Shown in pieces: positions 11,535 through 24,407 of a DNA stretch of 64,000 bases. This DNA comes from Staphylococcus aureus (GTDB lineage Bacteria > Bacillota > Bacilli > Staphylococcales > Staphylococcaceae): NCBI RefSeq assembly GCF_001027105.1, contig NZ_CP011526.1, forward strand, positions 1,488,001 to 1,552,000, read 5' to 3'. Position numbers and translations under genes: made by a program. The notes under the pieces were generated by a model. The model saw nothing but the letters and a program-made list of their open reading frames with translations, had not been told where the DNA came from and did no database searches. Numbering within the stretch: position 1 is the stretch's first letter; the number at the start of each line of letters is the position of its first letter.

Positions 11535-11852
11535 TCACTTTCTTTCGAATCGATTTTTATCTCTTGTATTAAACTTTTCCATTGTTTCATTAAAGCTCTC
11601 TGTCATATCTATTCCCATTGAATTCGCTAAACATAACAACACAAATAAATTATCACCTAATTCTGCTTTAATCGTATTTGCTTCCTCTGAATCTTTCTTC
11701 TTTTTTTCACCATAGGTATGATTTATTTCACGTGCAAGTTCGCCCACTTCTTCAGTCAATCTAGCTAAGTTAGCTAATGGTGAAAAATATCCTGTTTTAA
11801 ATTGTCCAATATATTCATCAACTTCACGTTGCATTTCTACCATTGATTTCAT
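11535..11852 (-). CDS. MazG-like nucleotide pyrophosphohydrolase
   Basis: A 105-residue single-domain MazG-type protein. The EEVGELAREI helix and the later ELGDNLFVLLCLAN helix supply the E-x-x-E and E-x-x-D metal-binding pairs used to hydrolyse nucleoside triphosphates to monophosphates. The start is the ATG at 11852, 9 bases after AAGGAG; the frame continues upstream without a site. It matches B. subtilis YpjD, which sits in the same neighbourhood. The in vivo substrate cannot be read from the sequence. Confidence 0.85.
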   Translation of the reverse strand: MKSMVEMQREVDEYIGQFKTGYFSPLANLARLTEEVGELAREINHTYGEKKKKDSEEANTIKAELGDNLFVLLCLANSMGIDMTESFNETMEKFNTRDKNRFERK

Positions 11853-12109
11853 TTCTACGTTCTCCTTATATTGCATTTCTAATATAGTATATATCAATTT
11901 GAAGTCTCATGCATGTTTAGTGCAATCTACTGACTCTAGCTAAACTAGATGACAAGTTGTTTATTTTAGAAGTTTAATAATTCAGTTTATATAAATGTAA
12001 TGCATTCCTAACTAAATTAAATCAATTGAAATTGGGATTATAACTTTATGATACGTACCACTACAATAAAATAATATAGTGAATAATCTACCATTAGAAA
12101 AATAAGCAC
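11853..12109. other. Intergenic region upstream of the MazG-like gene
   Basis: AT-rich, no open frame of interest. It holds the presumed promoter of the MazG-like gene; the terminator of the metalloprotease gene lies at 12110-12149. Confidence 0.5.
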
Positions 12110-12149
12110 AAAAAAACTAGCAACCACACAAAAATGTGATTAGCTAGTT
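12110..12149 (-). terminator. Terminator of the YugP-like protease gene
   Basis: AACTAGC (12115-12121) pairs with GCTAGTT (12143-12149), with further CACA/TGTG pairing inside. On the minus strand the stem is followed by seven T. Confidence 0.85.
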
Positions 12150-12188
12150 AATAAGTGTCTAATTTAAGTTAATTGTTAATCTATAAGA

Positions 12189-12887
12189 TTAATCACTTGA
12201 ACGCGCAATCAAAATAATACGTACAAGCTCTGCTACAGCGACTGCAGTTGCTGCAACATAAGTCATTGCTGCTGCAGATAATACTTTACGCGCATGCTTG
12301 TATTCTTTTTCATTTACAATGTTCAATGCCGTAATTTGTTTCATCGCTCTTGAACTCGCATCAAACTCAACTGGTAACGTAACAATTGAGAATAATACCG
12401 CTAATGACATTAAACCAGCACCAATCCATAAAGCAGTTGAACCAAATGCACTACCTATCGCTGTTAAGATAATACCTAACATGATGATCATATAACTTAA
12501 TGAACTCCCTAGGTTTGCAACAGGTACTAATGCTGCTCTGAATCTTAAGAACCAATATCCTTGGTGATCTTGAATGGCATGACCAACTTCGTGGGCTGCA
12601 ATTGCAGTTCCAGCAACTGATGGTCTGTCATAGTTTGCAGGAGATAGTGAAACAACTTTCTTTTTAGGATCGTAATGATCTGTTAAGAATCCTTCACCTT
12701 TAACAACTTCGACATCATAAATACCGTTTGCATGTAAAATTTCTAATGCAACTTCACGACCCGTTTTACCACTAGTTGATCTAACTTGTGAATATTTCTC
12801 ATAGTTAGATTTAACTTTGTGTTGTGCCCATAAAGGAAGCACCATTAATATTACGAAATAAATTATCATAGTAAAAATTGAAGACAA
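12189..12887 (-). CDS. YugP-like membrane zinc metalloprotease
   Basis: Integral membrane protein of about 232 residues. An N-terminal hydrophobic segment (about 5-20) is followed by a soluble part containing the zinc-binding motif HEVGH (residues 99-103) in AIAAHEVGHAIQD, and then two or three further hydrophobic helices (about 125-175 and 210-225). This matches the YugP/DUF2268-like neutral zinc metallopeptidase group, whose substrates are unknown. I prefer the TTG at 12887, 10 bases after AAGGAG, over the GTG at 12896 that almost touches the ribosome site. It is transcribed alone and ends in a strong terminator. Confidence 0.8.
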   Translation of the reverse strand: MSSIFTMIIYFVILMVLPLWAQHKVKSNYEKYSQVRSTSGKTGREVALEILHANGIYDVEVVKGEGFLTDHYDPKKKVVSLSPANYDRPSVAGTAIAAHEVGHAIQDHQGYWFLRFRAALVPVANLGSSLSYMIIMLGIILTAIGSAFGSTALWIGAGLMSLAVLFSIVTLPVEFDASSRAMKQITALNIVNEKEYKHARKVLSAAAMTYVAATAVAVAELVRIILIARSSD

Positions 12888-12940
12888 TAAACTCACTCTC
12901 CTTTATAAATATTTTACTGTCATTTGCCGTTTTTATCAAA

Positions 12941-15351
<2,411 letters not shown>

Positions 15352-15357
15352 TTTATA

Positions 15358-16656
15358 TTATCCCTCATTTTCTAAAAGCTTTAGTTTTGGTAAAAATCCT
15401 GGAAATGATACATTTACAGCATCAAATTGTTTGATTTTGACAGGCTCGCTTGAAAGTAGAGAAGCAACTGCAAGCATCATTCCTATTCGATGATCAGTTA
15501 AACTATCAACTGTTGCATTTGTTTTAAATTCTGACGGATGAATAATCAATCCATCATTAGTTGGTTGTAATTCAAACCCTAACAAGTTTAACATATCAGC
15601 CGTTGTATCAATTCTATTTGTTTCTTTTACTTTTAATTCCTCGGCATCTTTAATTGTACTCGTGCCAACTGCTTGTGTACAAAGTAATGCTATTACAGGC
15701 AGTTCATCAATTGCTTTTGGAACTAATTCTCCTTCGATTGTTATTGGTTGAAGCATTGGTGTGTATTGAATACGAATAGAAGCAGTAGGTTCAGCACCAG
15801 TTGTTTGATTGAAAAGTTGGATATTACCGCCCATTTTTTCAACAATATCAATAATACCTGAACGTGTTGGATTGATTCCAACATTATGAATTGTTACATC
15901 ACTTCCTGGTGTGATAAGTGCTGCAACAATAAAGAACGCTGCAGATGAAATATCGCCAGGAACATGAAAATCTGCAGGTTTAATGTATCGAATTGCTTCA
16001 GGGGTTGTATTAATTGATAACCCTTCTGCTTCAATTGGAATATTAAAATGTTTGAACATCGTCTCAGTATGATTTCGACTTACATCTAATTCTTTAATGA
16101 TGGTCGGTTCCTTAGAAAACAAACTTGCAAATAAAATGGCACTTTTTACTTGTGCACTTGCAACTTCCATTTGATAATTTATACCTTTTATGACAGATGG
16201 CTTAATAATTAATGGTGTATAATTATCTTCAATACCTTCAATATTCGCATCCATAAGTTTCAATGGTCTCAAGACACGATCCATTGGCCTTTTACCAATT
16301 GAAACATCGCCAGACAAAACACTTTCAATACCTAAACCACTTAACAAACCTGCCAATAATCGTGTTGTCGTACCAGAATTACCTGTATACAATACTTGAT
16401 GTGGCGTGTTAAAAGATTGATATCCTGGGGAAGTCACAACTAATTTTTCATCATCTTCTTTGATTTCTACACCTAACAGTCGGAAAATGTCCATCGTACG
16501 ACGACAATCTTCGCCAAGTAGTGGCTTATATATAGTAGATACACCTTCAGCTAGCGACGCCAACATGATTGCACGGTGTGTCATTGACTTATCGCCCGGC
16601 ACTTCTATTTCGCCCTTTAACGGACCTGAAATATCAATGATTTGTTCATTTACCAT
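15358..16656 (-). CDS. aroA: 3-phosphoshikimate 1-carboxyvinyltransferase (EPSP synthase)
   Basis: Sixth step of the shikimate pathway, joining phosphoenolpyruvate to shikimate-3-phosphate. The N-terminal [10 protein letters not shown] carries the conserved Lys and Arg; the [14 protein letters not shown] motif and the later KVKETNRI segment are standard for the family. The alanine in GNSGTTTR versus the classic GNAGTA form indicates the class II, naturally glyphosate-tolerant type seen in staphylococci. The ATG at 16656 (432 residues) is chosen because AGGTG precedes it; the start 9 bases upstream sits on the ribosome site. It lies 9 bases after aroB. Confidence 0.95.
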   Translation of the reverse strand: MVNEQIIDISGPLKGEIEVPGDKSMTHRAIMLASLAEGVSTIYKPLLGEDCRRTMDIFRLLGVEIKEDDEKLVVTSPGYQSFNTPHQVLYTGNSGTTTRLLAGLLSGLGIESVLSGDVSIGKRPMDRVLRPLKLMDANIEGIEDNYTPLIIKPSVIKGINYQMEVASAQVKSAILFASLFSKEPTIIKELDVSRNHTETMFKHFNIPIEAEGLSINTTPEAIRYIKPADFHVPGDISSAAFFIVAALITPGSDVTIHNVGINPTRSGIIDIVEKMGGNIQLFNQTTGAEPTASIRIQYTPMLQPITIEGELVPKAIDELPVIALLCTQAVGTSTIKDAEELKVKETNRIDTTADMLNLLGFELQPTNDGLIIHPSEFKTNATVDSLTDHRIGMMLAVASLLSSEPVKIKQFDAVNVSFPGFLPKLKLLENEG

Positions 16657-16665
16657 TTCATTCAC

Positions 16666-17730
16666 CTACTTAAAATATGTTTTTAATTGTTCACATGCAT
16701 GTTGTAATGTTAGTTGATCAACATGTTGTACAACGATATCTCCAAATTGTCTAATCAAGACCATTTGTACACCTTGCTTATCATTCTTTTTATCACTTAG
16801 CATATATTGGTATAACGTTTCAAAATCCAAGTCAGTTATCATGTCTAAAGGATAGCCGAGTTGTATTAAATATTGAATATAATGATTAATATCATGCTTA
16901 GAATCAAACAAAGCATTCGCAACTATAAATTGATAGATAATGCCAACCATCACTGCATGACCATGAGGTATTTTATGATAGTATTCAACAGCATGACCAA
17001 ATGTATGACCTAAATTTAAAAATTTACGTACACCTTGTTCTTTTTCATCTGCAATAACAATATCCAGCTTCGTTTCAATACCTTTAGCAATATATTTATC
17101 CATACCATTTAATGACTGTAATATCTCTCTATCTTTAAAGTGCTGTTCGATATCTTGCGTCGCTGATTCACCATTCAATAACGCATGCTTATAAACTTCT
17201 GCATAGCCACTTAATATTTGCTCAAATGGTAACGTCTTTAAAAAGACTAAATCATAAATCACAGCAGTTGGACGATAAAATGCACCGATAAGGTTTTTAC
17301 CTTGCTTTGAGTTAATACCCACTTTACCGCCAACACTAGAATCATGCGCTAGTATAGTCGTTGGCACTTGTATAAAGTGAACGCCTCGTAAAAGTGTCGC
17401 CGCAATAAACCCAGCAAAATCACCAGTTGCACCACCACCAACAGCAATAATTGCTGTATTACGAGTTACATGATGGGATAAAATATACTCTAATGTTTCT
17501 TGATATTGCTCAAATGTTTTCGTCTTTTCACCAGCTGGAATAATAACTTTATGTACATTTTCATATGATAAAATATCATCAAATTTATCAGCAAAATATT
17601 GATTTACATGCTCGTCAATTAATATAAAACTTTGATCAAACTGATCAATATACGTGCTAATATGGTCAATTGCACCGTGTTCAACATATATTGGATAATT
17701 ATTTGAAGGGTATGTTGTTTGTAATTTCAT
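16666..17730 (-). CDS. aroB: 3-dehydroquinate synthase
   Basis: Second step of the shikimate pathway, NAD-dependent cyclisation of DAHP. The glycine-rich NAD site ([21 protein letters not shown]), the metal-binding EVYKHALL and the HTFGHAVEY and HGHAV histidine motifs are all present in 354 residues. It lies in the aroC-aroB-aroA-ypiA-ypiB transcription unit. Confidence 0.96.
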   Translation of the reverse strand: MKLQTTYPSNNYPIYVEHGAIDHISTYIDQFDQSFILIDEHVNQYFADKFDDILSYENVHKVIIPAGEKTKTFEQYQETLEYILSHHVTRNTAIIAVGGGATGDFAGFIAATLLRGVHFIQVPTTILAHDSSVGGKVGINSKQGKNLIGAFYRPTAVIYDLVFLKTLPFEQILSGYAEVYKHALLNGESATQDIEQHFKDREILQSLNGMDKYIAKGIETKLDIVIADEKEQGVRKFLNLGHTFGHAVEYYHKIPHGHAVMVGIIYQFIVANALFDSKHDINHYIQYLIQLGYPLDMITDLDFETLYQYMLSDKKNDKQGVQMVLIRQFGDIVVQHVDQLTLQHACEQLKTYFK

Positions 17731-17755
17731 GATTACACCTCAATTGTTCTTGTTG

Positions 17756-18922
17756 TTAAAACTCAATATTTAATTGTCTGCGCTCAATAATTTGTTGTTT
17801 AAGTTGCTCAATATGATTTGATTGGAATTCTTCCAATAATGCTTTTGCTATTTCAAATGCTACGACATGTTCGCAGACGATACTTGCTGCAGGAACAGCA
17901 CAACTATCAGAACGTTCAATTGTTGCTTTAAAGTCTTCTTTAGTATTAATGTCTACTGAATTTAATGGTTTATATAACGTTGGAATTGGTTTCATTACAC
18001 CATTAACGATAATTGGCATTCCATTTGACATACCGCCTTCTAAACCACCTAAGTGATTAGATCCACGATAATAACCAATTTCACTATTATATAGAATTTC
18101 ATCTTGAATCTCACTACCTGGCTTTTCAGCTGCTTTAAATCCTTCACCAAAGCTTACACCTTTAAAAGCATTTATGCTGACAACACCTTGTGCAATCTTA
18201 CCATCTAACTTACGATCATAATGCACATAACTACCTACACCAACAGGCATATTTTCAACTACAACTTGAACGACACCGCCAATTGAATCTCCTTCATTTT
18301 TAGCTTCGTCAATTTTATCTCGCATTGCTTGTGCGATACTGTCATCAATTACACGAACATCATTACGATCAAGATTTGCTTTAAATGTTTCTGAATCATA
18401 AAAATCTTTATCTTTAATTCCACCTATTTCAACAACACGACTGTATATATCGATATCTAACTGTTGTAATAACACTTTACATAAGGCACCGACTGCAACT
18501 CGAGCTGCTGTTTCTCTAGCAGATGATCGCTCTAGCACATTTCGTAAATCACGATGATTATATTTCATACCTCCAACCAAATCTGCATGACCAGGTCTTG
18601 GTTTTGTAATAGTACGTTTCATATTTTCACGTTCTTCTTCACTTATTGGAGCTGCTCCCATAATTTTTCTCCAATGCGTAAAGTCATCATTGGTTACAAC
18701 CATAGTAATTGGACTACCTAATGTATAACCATTTCTAACGCCTGATACTATTTCTACTGTATCTTTCTCAATTTGCATACGACGTCCACGTCCGTAACCG
18801 CCTTGACGCTTAAACATTTCTTTATTAATATCCTCAACCTTAATTTCTATATTTGCAGGTACACCTTCAACAATAACTGTTAATTGAGGTCCATGTGATT
18901 CTCCTGATGTTAGGTATCTCAT
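17756..18922 (-). CDS. aroC: Chorismate synthase
   Basis: Last common step of aromatic synthesis, FMN-dependent conversion of EPSP to chorismate. The N-terminal GESHGPQLT, the GRRMQIE stretch, [13 protein letters not shown], and the [12 protein letters not shown] segment are all signature regions. The start at 18922 ([11 protein letters not shown], 388 residues) is 9 bases after GGAG; the frame's first ATG two codons earlier is too close. First gene of the aro operon, so its promoter should lie in the following gap. Confidence 0.96.
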   Translation of the reverse strand: MRYLTSGESHGPQLTVIVEGVPANIEIKVEDINKEMFKRQGGYGRGRRMQIEKDTVEIVSGVRNGYTLGSPITMVVTNDDFTHWRKIMGAAPISEEERENMKRTITKPRPGHADLVGGMKYNHRDLRNVLERSSARETAARVAVGALCKVLLQQLDIDIYSRVVEIGGIKDKDFYDSETFKANLDRNDVRVIDDSIAQAMRDKIDEAKNEGDSIGGVVQVVVENMPVGVGSYVHYDRKLDGKIAQGVVSINAFKGVSFGEGFKAAEKPGSEIQDEILYNSEIGYYRGSNHLGGLEGGMSNGMPIIVNGVMKPIPTLYKPLNSVDINTKEDFKATIERSDSCAVPAASIVCEHVVAFEIAKALLEEFQSNHIEQLKQQIIERRQLNIEF

Positions 18923-19231
18923 ACACACTCGCTCCTTTCATACTTCCACGATAACATTATAATATGTTGTTAATCTTATCATATTCATTGTGCATTCATA
19001 AATGTTTGTTTTCAAGCTCAATTAAGAAAATGGATGACATCTCATTTTAAATGTCAGAATTATCTTAATATTAAACGAACTAAAATTAATTATAATATAT
19101 TCGTCTGTAGAAAAGTATCATGAATTTCTAAACAGTTGCATCATATAATCATTAATTAAAAATGATTAGCCGTTTTAATATAATCGTATCGCAACTTTAG
19201 CAAATAATATACTGACTACATTTCTTAATAC
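18923..19231. other. Intergenic region upstream of aroC
   Basis: AT-rich, no gene. It should carry the aro operon promoter. No riboswitch or T-box could be made out. Confidence 0.5.
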
Positions 19232-19276
19232 AAAAGAACGAACTGTTAATTATTAATAAAGTTAATCAGTCCGTTT
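19232..19276 (-). terminator. Probable terminator of the small membrane protein gene
   Basis: AACGAACTG-TTAA (19237-19249) and TTAA-T-CAGTCCGTT (19262-19275) form a stem that is complete in the minus-strand RNA thanks to a G-U pair, followed by TCTTTTG. It lies about 35 bases after the stop of the gene. Confidence 0.6.
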
Positions 19277-19307
19277 AAAAAAATTATGATATTAAAATAT
19301 ACATATG

Positions 19308-19508
19308 TTAAGCGCTTTTGTTATACTTTGACTTCAAAAATATAATCAATTCTTTTACTAATACATAAAAAATATAAATGAGAGTCAGTATAAAAATAAT
19401 TTTTGTTATAGGATTAAGTGGTTTATCTAAAAATATAGCACCATATAGTAATTCCATTAATTTTAAGAACATTAAAATCCCCAAAATAATCGAAATAATA
19501 TTCTTCAT
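19308..19508 (-). CDS. Small two-helix membrane protein of unknown function
   Basis: 66 residues with two hydrophobic helices (about 4-29 and 35-58) and a basic C-terminal tail (KSKYNKSA). The ribosome site AAGGGG, 8 bases before the ATG, is good and a terminator follows, so I regard it as a real gene. It stands alone between ndk and aroC. The family was not recognised; small bacteriocin-immunity-like or regulatory membrane proteins have this shape, but nothing here supports either. Confidence 0.65.
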   Translation of the reverse strand: MKNIISIILGILMFLKLMELLYGAIFLDKPLNPITKIIFILTLIYIFYVLVKELIIFLKSKYNKSA

Positions 19509-19618
19509 TTTAACAACCCCTTCTCTCTGTTTAGTTTCATTTGATAAAGAATATTCCTCTCTTTTTAATACGTGTTACCAAAAAACTATAAAATTTTTCA
19601 AGTAATTTACTACAACAT

Positions 19619-19672
19619 AAAAAACGGGCCTTGTTATGTATAATCATAATGACTAACCACATAACAAAACCC
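19619..19672 (-). terminator. Terminator of ndk
   Basis: GGGCCTTGTTATGT (19626-19639) pairs with ACATAACAAAACCC (19659-19672), complete in the minus-strand RNA with two G-U pairs; the minus strand continues G plus six T. Confidence 0.8.
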
Positions 19673-19716
19673 TTTCTACCTTTATAAATAAATCGTAAAG
19701 GTTTACAGTTTATATT

Positions 19717-20166
19717 TTATTCATATAACCATGCATCACGTGGTGAAGCATAGCTAGTAATTTCATTTTCATTAAACCATAGATTAATTTCACGTTCAGC
19801 AGACTCTAATGAATCTGAACCGTGAATGATATTTCTACCAACAGTTAAACCTAAATCACCTCTAATTGATCCTGGTGAAGCTTCTGAAGGATTGGTGCTG
19901 CCAATAATATGTCTAGATACATTAACTGCATCTTCACCTTCAACTACCATTGCGAACACTGGTGCTGATGTAATAAATGAAATTAAATCATTATAAAATG
20001 GTTTACCTTGGTGTTCACCATAATGTGTTTCAGCAAGTTCCATTGGTACTTGCATTAATTTACCACCGACAAGTTTTAGTCCTTTTCTTTCAATTCTTGA
20101 AATTACTTCACCAATTAGATTTCTTTGTACTGCATCTGGTTTAATCATTAAAAATGTACGTTCCAC
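19717..20166 (-). CDS. ndk: Nucleoside diphosphate kinase
   Basis: Transfers phosphate between nucleoside tri- and diphosphates. The start [20 protein letters not shown] and the active-site histidine in [17 protein letters not shown] (NxxHGSD) are typical; 149 residues is full length. It sits between hepT and the aro genes, as in Bacillus, with its own ribosome site and terminator. Confidence 0.97.
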   Translation of the reverse strand: MERTFLMIKPDAVQRNLIGEVISRIERKGLKLVGGKLMQVPMELAETHYGEHQGKPFYNDLISFITSAPVFAMVVEGEDAVNVSRHIIGSTNPSEASPGSIRGDLGLTVGRNIIHGSDSLESAEREINLWFNENEITSYASPRDAWLYE

Positions 20167-20257
20167 TTTATGTATCCCCCTGTGTTTAATAGGTTTATGT
20201 ATATTACTATTATATATTAACAGGTTGGTAAAGCGCTTTCAATACTTTTCATAAATA

Positions 20258-21217
20258 CTACGTGTTTCTTGAACCCATTTTTTTCGTCAAACTTAAAAGT
20301 AGTGATTTCGGATGTCCATCTGGTAACTCAGAAATCAAATTCAAAGCTTTACTTAAATACTTCGAACTTACTGCCTTAGCCTCATCGATGCTGTCAGATT
20401 TTCTAATGATTTGGATACATTCTTCAAATTCTTTGCGTTCACTATCACGACGTAACTGTTCGATTTTCAATTTGAAGTCTGGATTTTTACGCATTTCTAA
20501 TAAAATCGGTAACGTAATATGACCATTAAGCAAATCACTTCCGACCGGCTTACCTAATTTCTTTTCGGTACTTGTGAAGTCTAATACATCATCAATGATT
20601 TGGAAGCTCATACCTATATAATGACCAATCATTTTCAATTTTCGTACAGTCTCTTTATCAGATTGAGAAGTAATTGCACCAACTTCAGTTGATATTTGAA
20701 TTAACAGTGCTGTTTTGCGATTGATACGTCGTAAATAATTAATAATTGTCTGTTGACTGTTAAATTGGTCTTGAAATTGGAAAAGTTCCCCTCTACAAAC
20801 ATCAACGATAGATTCAGATATCAATTGATGTACACGATTATCTTTAACGGCCATTAAGTGTTCAAGTCCTAATGCCAATAAAAAATTCCCAGTTAAAATA
20901 GCAGTTGTCTGATCCCATTTCTTTGATATGGTTAACTTGCCTCGACGCTTGTCGCTTTTATCAATAACGTCATCATGAACAAGTGTTGCCATATGAATTA
21001 ACTCTAATGCGACTGCAACTTGATACGTTTGTTCAGACGTTTGTTCATCTTTGCCAAATTGGCTACTCAGAATAACAAATGCTGGGCGTACTCTTTTACC
21101 ACCAGAAGACAATAAGTGTAATGATGCCTGTTCTAATACAGAATCTTTACTTTTTATTGCCTTTTCAAGTCGTTGTTCCACTTTCTTAATTTCATTGTTC
21201 ATGTTTAACTTTGCCAC
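20258..21217 (-). CDS. hepT: Heptaprenyl diphosphate synthase component II
   Basis: Catalytic subunit that builds the C35 side chain of menaquinone. Both aspartate-rich motifs are present: LVHDDVIDKSDKRRG (DDxxD) and QIIDDVLDF, with the conserved GGKRVRP near the N-terminus. I place the start at the GTG at 21217, one base after the menG stop and behind AAAGGTGAT; this gives 319 residues, the usual size. The longer frame with an ATG inside menG is less likely. It works with HepS, encoded two genes upstream. Confidence 0.92.
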   Translation of the reverse strand: MAKLNMNNEIKKVEQRLEKAIKSKDSVLEQASLHLLSSGGKRVRPAFVILSSQFGKDEQTSEQTYQVAVALELIHMATLVHDDVIDKSDKRRGKLTISKKWDQTTAILTGNFLLALGLEHLMAVKDNRVHQLISESIVDVCRGELFQFQDQFNSQQTIINYLRRINRKTALLIQISTEVGAITSQSDKETVRKLKMIGHYIGMSFQIIDDVLDFTSTEKKLGKPVGSDLLNGHITLPILLEMRKNPDFKLKIEQLRRDSERKEFEECIQIIRKSDSIDEAKAVSSKYLSKALNLISELPDGHPKSLLLSLTKKMGSRNT

Positions 21218-21218
21218 G

Positions 21219-21944
21219 TTAATCACCTTTGGTATTATCTTTTTCTTTATAGCCAAGGTGCATTGCAGCAACGCCCCCTGTAAAACTACGTACTCTTACA
21301 TTTATGAAACCTGCTTCTTCAAACATGCGCTTCAACTCTTCTTTTCCAGGAAAATTAAACGTAGATTGCTGTAACCATTCATATTCTTCTTTTGATTTTG
21401 CAAATAATTTTCCAAAAATAGGCATAACAAATTTAAAGTATAGTGCATACATTTGTTTAAAGACTGGCAAAGTTGGTTGGCTCGTTTCAAGACATACCAC
21501 CATACCACCTGGTTTAAGTACTCTATTCATTTCTTTTAACGCGACTAAATAGTCTGGCACATTTCTTAATCCAAACCCAATTGTTACATAATCAAAAGAA
21601 TTGTCTTCAAACGGCAATTCCATTGCATCACCATGAACAAGTTTAACATTTTCCATTGAAGCAGTTTTTTCTTTTCCTACTTCTAACATATTCTCACTAA
21701 AGTCAATACCAGTAACTTCACCTGTTGGTCCTACAGCTTTGCTTAATGCGATTGTCCAATCACCAGTACCACAACAAACATCTAATGCTTTCGTCCCTTT
21801 TCTAACACCCATGTCTTTCATGACGCGTTTTCTCCATACTTTATGCTGCTCAAAACTAATAATATTATTTAATCTATCATATTTTTTTGAAATATTTTGA
21901 AAAACGCGATGTACTTGCTCTTTATTTGCTTTATTGTCAGCCAT
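21219..21944 (-). CDS. menG: Demethylmenaquinone methyltransferase
   Basis: Last step of menaquinone synthesis, SAM-dependent methylation of the ring. Class I methyltransferase motif I ([15 protein letters not shown]) and the UbiE/MenG signature regions ([33 protein letters not shown]) are present in 241 residues. It lies between the two heptaprenyl synthase subunits with gaps of 1-2 bases, a fixed gene order in Firmicutes. Confidence 0.96.
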
Positions 21945-21946
21945 GC

Positions 21947-22519
21947 TTAATTACCTCTACTTTTTAAATAACTTTTTTGGATATCGTGTAAGTAATGCTT
22001 TACTTCACTTTGATTATATTTCTTGAAGTATGATGGATAGTAATCAGACATATCTTCAAATAAATAATTATATATTTCCGACTCATCAATATTGATACCG
22101 AAATGAGATAACGTAATATATGGGAAAAGTGTTTCAATTTTTACTATTGCTTGAGAAATTTCATAATCATTTAAAGCTTGATGATGTAATGAAGATTTCA
22201 ATTCATTAATTTCAACAATTGCTTTACTAATTTCATTTTGAAATGATAAATCATTGATTTCTGCTAGTAGCGTATAAAAATGTGCACTAATTAAATCTCC
22301 AATCAAAATGGAATGTTTAGACAAATGATTATATGTAATGTCATCAAGGTGTCTCATTGATGTGTCAATTGTGAGGCATGCCACTTTGGCAACATCTGGA
22401 ATATCATATAAATCAAGTAACTTACCTAACCGATGATTAATATTAATGGATTCATATTCTGATACGCCCTTTAATCTTTCTTCTATTTGTCTTTCCAATT
22501 TGCTAACAGTTGTTTCCAT
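21947..22519 (-). CDS. hepS: Heptaprenyl diphosphate synthase component I
   Basis: Non-catalytic partner of HepT that sets chain length. The 190-residue helical protein lacks DDxxD motifs but contains the small-subunit region [36 protein letters not shown]. It is shorter than the Bacillus protein but normal for Staphylococcus. First gene of hepS-menG-hepT, with GAGGTG before the ATG. Confidence 0.9.
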
Positions 22520-22916
22520 GTCTACACCTCACGATATTATCACTATTCATATTAACATTATATGTAAGAAATTAAAATCTTTTGAAGCATTAAGATTACT
22601 TATCATTTTTAAATTTCAATTTAAACTAACAGTAATTTATGTAGCTTTTGTAATTCTCATAATAACCTTTACTTCATTTACATTATTCATCTTTTTAAAT
22701 AACGTAAAATACTATAGTAGACATGGTTACCTTTTAAGTAAATTCAACGCTAACAATTAATCTCAATATTCATATGTATATTTTGTAGTTGCTATTTTTA
22801 TCAAAACTATTATGTCATGTAATATTTTGAACGCTTAAACAATGAATGTTCCAAAGATTAAAAACTTAGAAGAACATTACAATTTATGTACAGGTTGTAA
22901 GTATTAAAAGCAAAAT
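22520..22916. other. hup-hepS intergenic region
   Basis: No convincing gene. Bacillus has folE and mtrB at this position between hbs and hepS; neither is here. A plus-strand frame that begins inside hepS antisense and continues into this gap has no ribosome site and looks spurious. The hepS promoter should be here. Confidence 0.5.
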
Positions 22917-22941
22917 AAAAAGCCCTTATTCAGGGCTTTTT
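22917..22941 (-). terminator. Terminator of hup
   Basis: AAAAAGCCC (22917-22925) and GGGCTTTTT (22933-22941) form a perfect 9-bp stem with a 7-base loop, 9 bases after the hup stop. It is symmetrical and could also stop plus-strand transcripts. Confidence 0.92.
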
Positions 22942-22949
22942 AAGTAAAA

Positions 22950-23222
22950 TTATTTTACAGCATCTTTTAATGCTTTACCAGCTTTGAATGCTGGAACTTT
23001 ACTTGCTGGGATATCAATTTCTTTACCAGTTTGAGGGTTACGACCTTTACGTGCAGCACGTTCACGTACCTCAAAGTTACCGAAACCAATTAATTGTACT
23101 TTTTCACCTTTAGCAAGTGAGTTTTGGATTGATTCGAATACAGCATCTACTGCTGAACCAGCTTCTTTTTTAGTTAAATCAGCTTGCTCTGCAACTGCAT
23201 TGATTAAATCTGTTTTGTTCAT
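22950..23222 (-). CDS. hup: DNA-binding protein HU
   Basis: Nucleoid-associated protein, 90 residues. [26 protein letters not shown] dimerisation helices are followed by the DNA-embracing arm [22 protein letters not shown] with the conserved intercalating proline (RNPQTG). A strong AGGAGGTGA precedes the ATG and a strong terminator follows, as expected for an abundant protein. Confidence 0.97.
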
Positions 23223-23246
23223 TAGACATTCACCTCCTGAGGTTTG

Positions 23247-23270
23247 ATAATGATATGTTTATATCATTAT
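23247..23270. promoter_or_regulatory. Perfect inverted repeat upstream of hup
   Basis: ATAATGATAT (23247-23256), four bases, then ATATCATTAT (23261-23270): a perfect 10-bp inverted repeat 25-48 bases before the hup ATG. It could be an operator in the promoter region or a hairpin in the leader next to the ribosome site. The half-site resembles part of a Fur-type AT palindrome, but the match is partial and no regulator is claimed. Confidence 0.45.
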
Positions 23271-23392
23271 GGTAAAACTTTAACACAAGCATTACATAAA
23301 TCGCAATCATTTATGTGGCAAAAACGTTGAATTTAAGCCATTTCTATTCATTTTACGTAATTATTAGCCGTATATGTGTAATAATACACATT

Positions 23393-24391
23393 TTATTCAG
23401 ATTTTTTATCGCGCTCCATTAAATCTTTTACGCATTCTTTTACTGAGATATTTTCAAATAATACTCTATATAATGCATTTGTAATTGGCATATCCACATT
23501 TTTTTCTTTAGCTAAATGATAAACTGATTTAGTTGTATAAATACCTTCAACAACCATATTCATTTCAGATAATGCTTGATCCATTGATTCACCTTGTCCA
23601 AGTTTATATCCTAATGTGAAATTCCGAGAATGTGTTGATGTGCAAGTAACGATTAAGTCACCGATACCACCTAAACCTAGAAATGTCATAGGATCGGCAC
23701 CTAACTTTTCACCTAATCTACTAATTTCCGCTAAGCCACGAGTCATTAATGCAGCTTTTGCATTATCACCGTAGCCAATTCCAGCTACGATACCACTTGC
23801 TACTGCGATGATATTTTTCAATGCACCACCAAGTTCAACACCAATCAAGTCATCATTCGTGTACACACGCAAATAATCATTCATAAATAAATCTTGCGTT
23901 AATTTACTTACACTTTTATCTTTTGATGAAGCAGCAACTGTAGTTGGTTGCTTGACTACAACTTCTTCCGCATGACTTGGCCCTGACAACACGCCAATAC
24001 CTGCATTATATTCAGGTGAAATAGAATCTTCAATCATTTCTGACACACGTTTAAACGTCCCATTTTCAATACCTTTAGCAACATGTATAAAAGTCTTTTT
24101 AGAGGTCAGCTTATCATTAATTTGAGAAGCAACTTCTCGCATTGCTTTAGTAGGTAAAGCCATTAAGTAAATATCTGCAAATTGAATTGCTTTGGTCATA
24201 TCTGAAGTAGCGATGATGTTAACATCTAATTTCGCGTATTTTAAATACTTTTTATTTGTATGACATGTATTTAATTCATCAACAGCATCTTGATTTTTAC
24301 CCCACATCAAAACATCATGTCCATTTTCTGCAAGAACATTGGCAAGGGCTGTCCCAAAACTTCCCATACCAAAAACGGTAATTTTAGTCAT
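23393..24391 (-). CDS. gpsA: Glycerol-3-phosphate dehydrogenase [NAD(P)+]
   Basis: Makes sn-glycerol-3-phosphate for phospholipids. The Rossmann fold begins [24 protein letters not shown]; the catalytic lysine region ([33 protein letters not shown]) matches the family signature. Length of 332 is standard. It is 16 bases downstream of der. Confidence 0.96.
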
Positions 24392-24407
24392 TGTTATCCC
24401 CCAATCG

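Noticed and set aside
22446..22760. 104-codon plus-strand frame overlapping the start of hepS
   Set aside because: Begins antisense to a solid gene, has no ribosome site; its hydrophobic stretch is explained by AT-rich composition.
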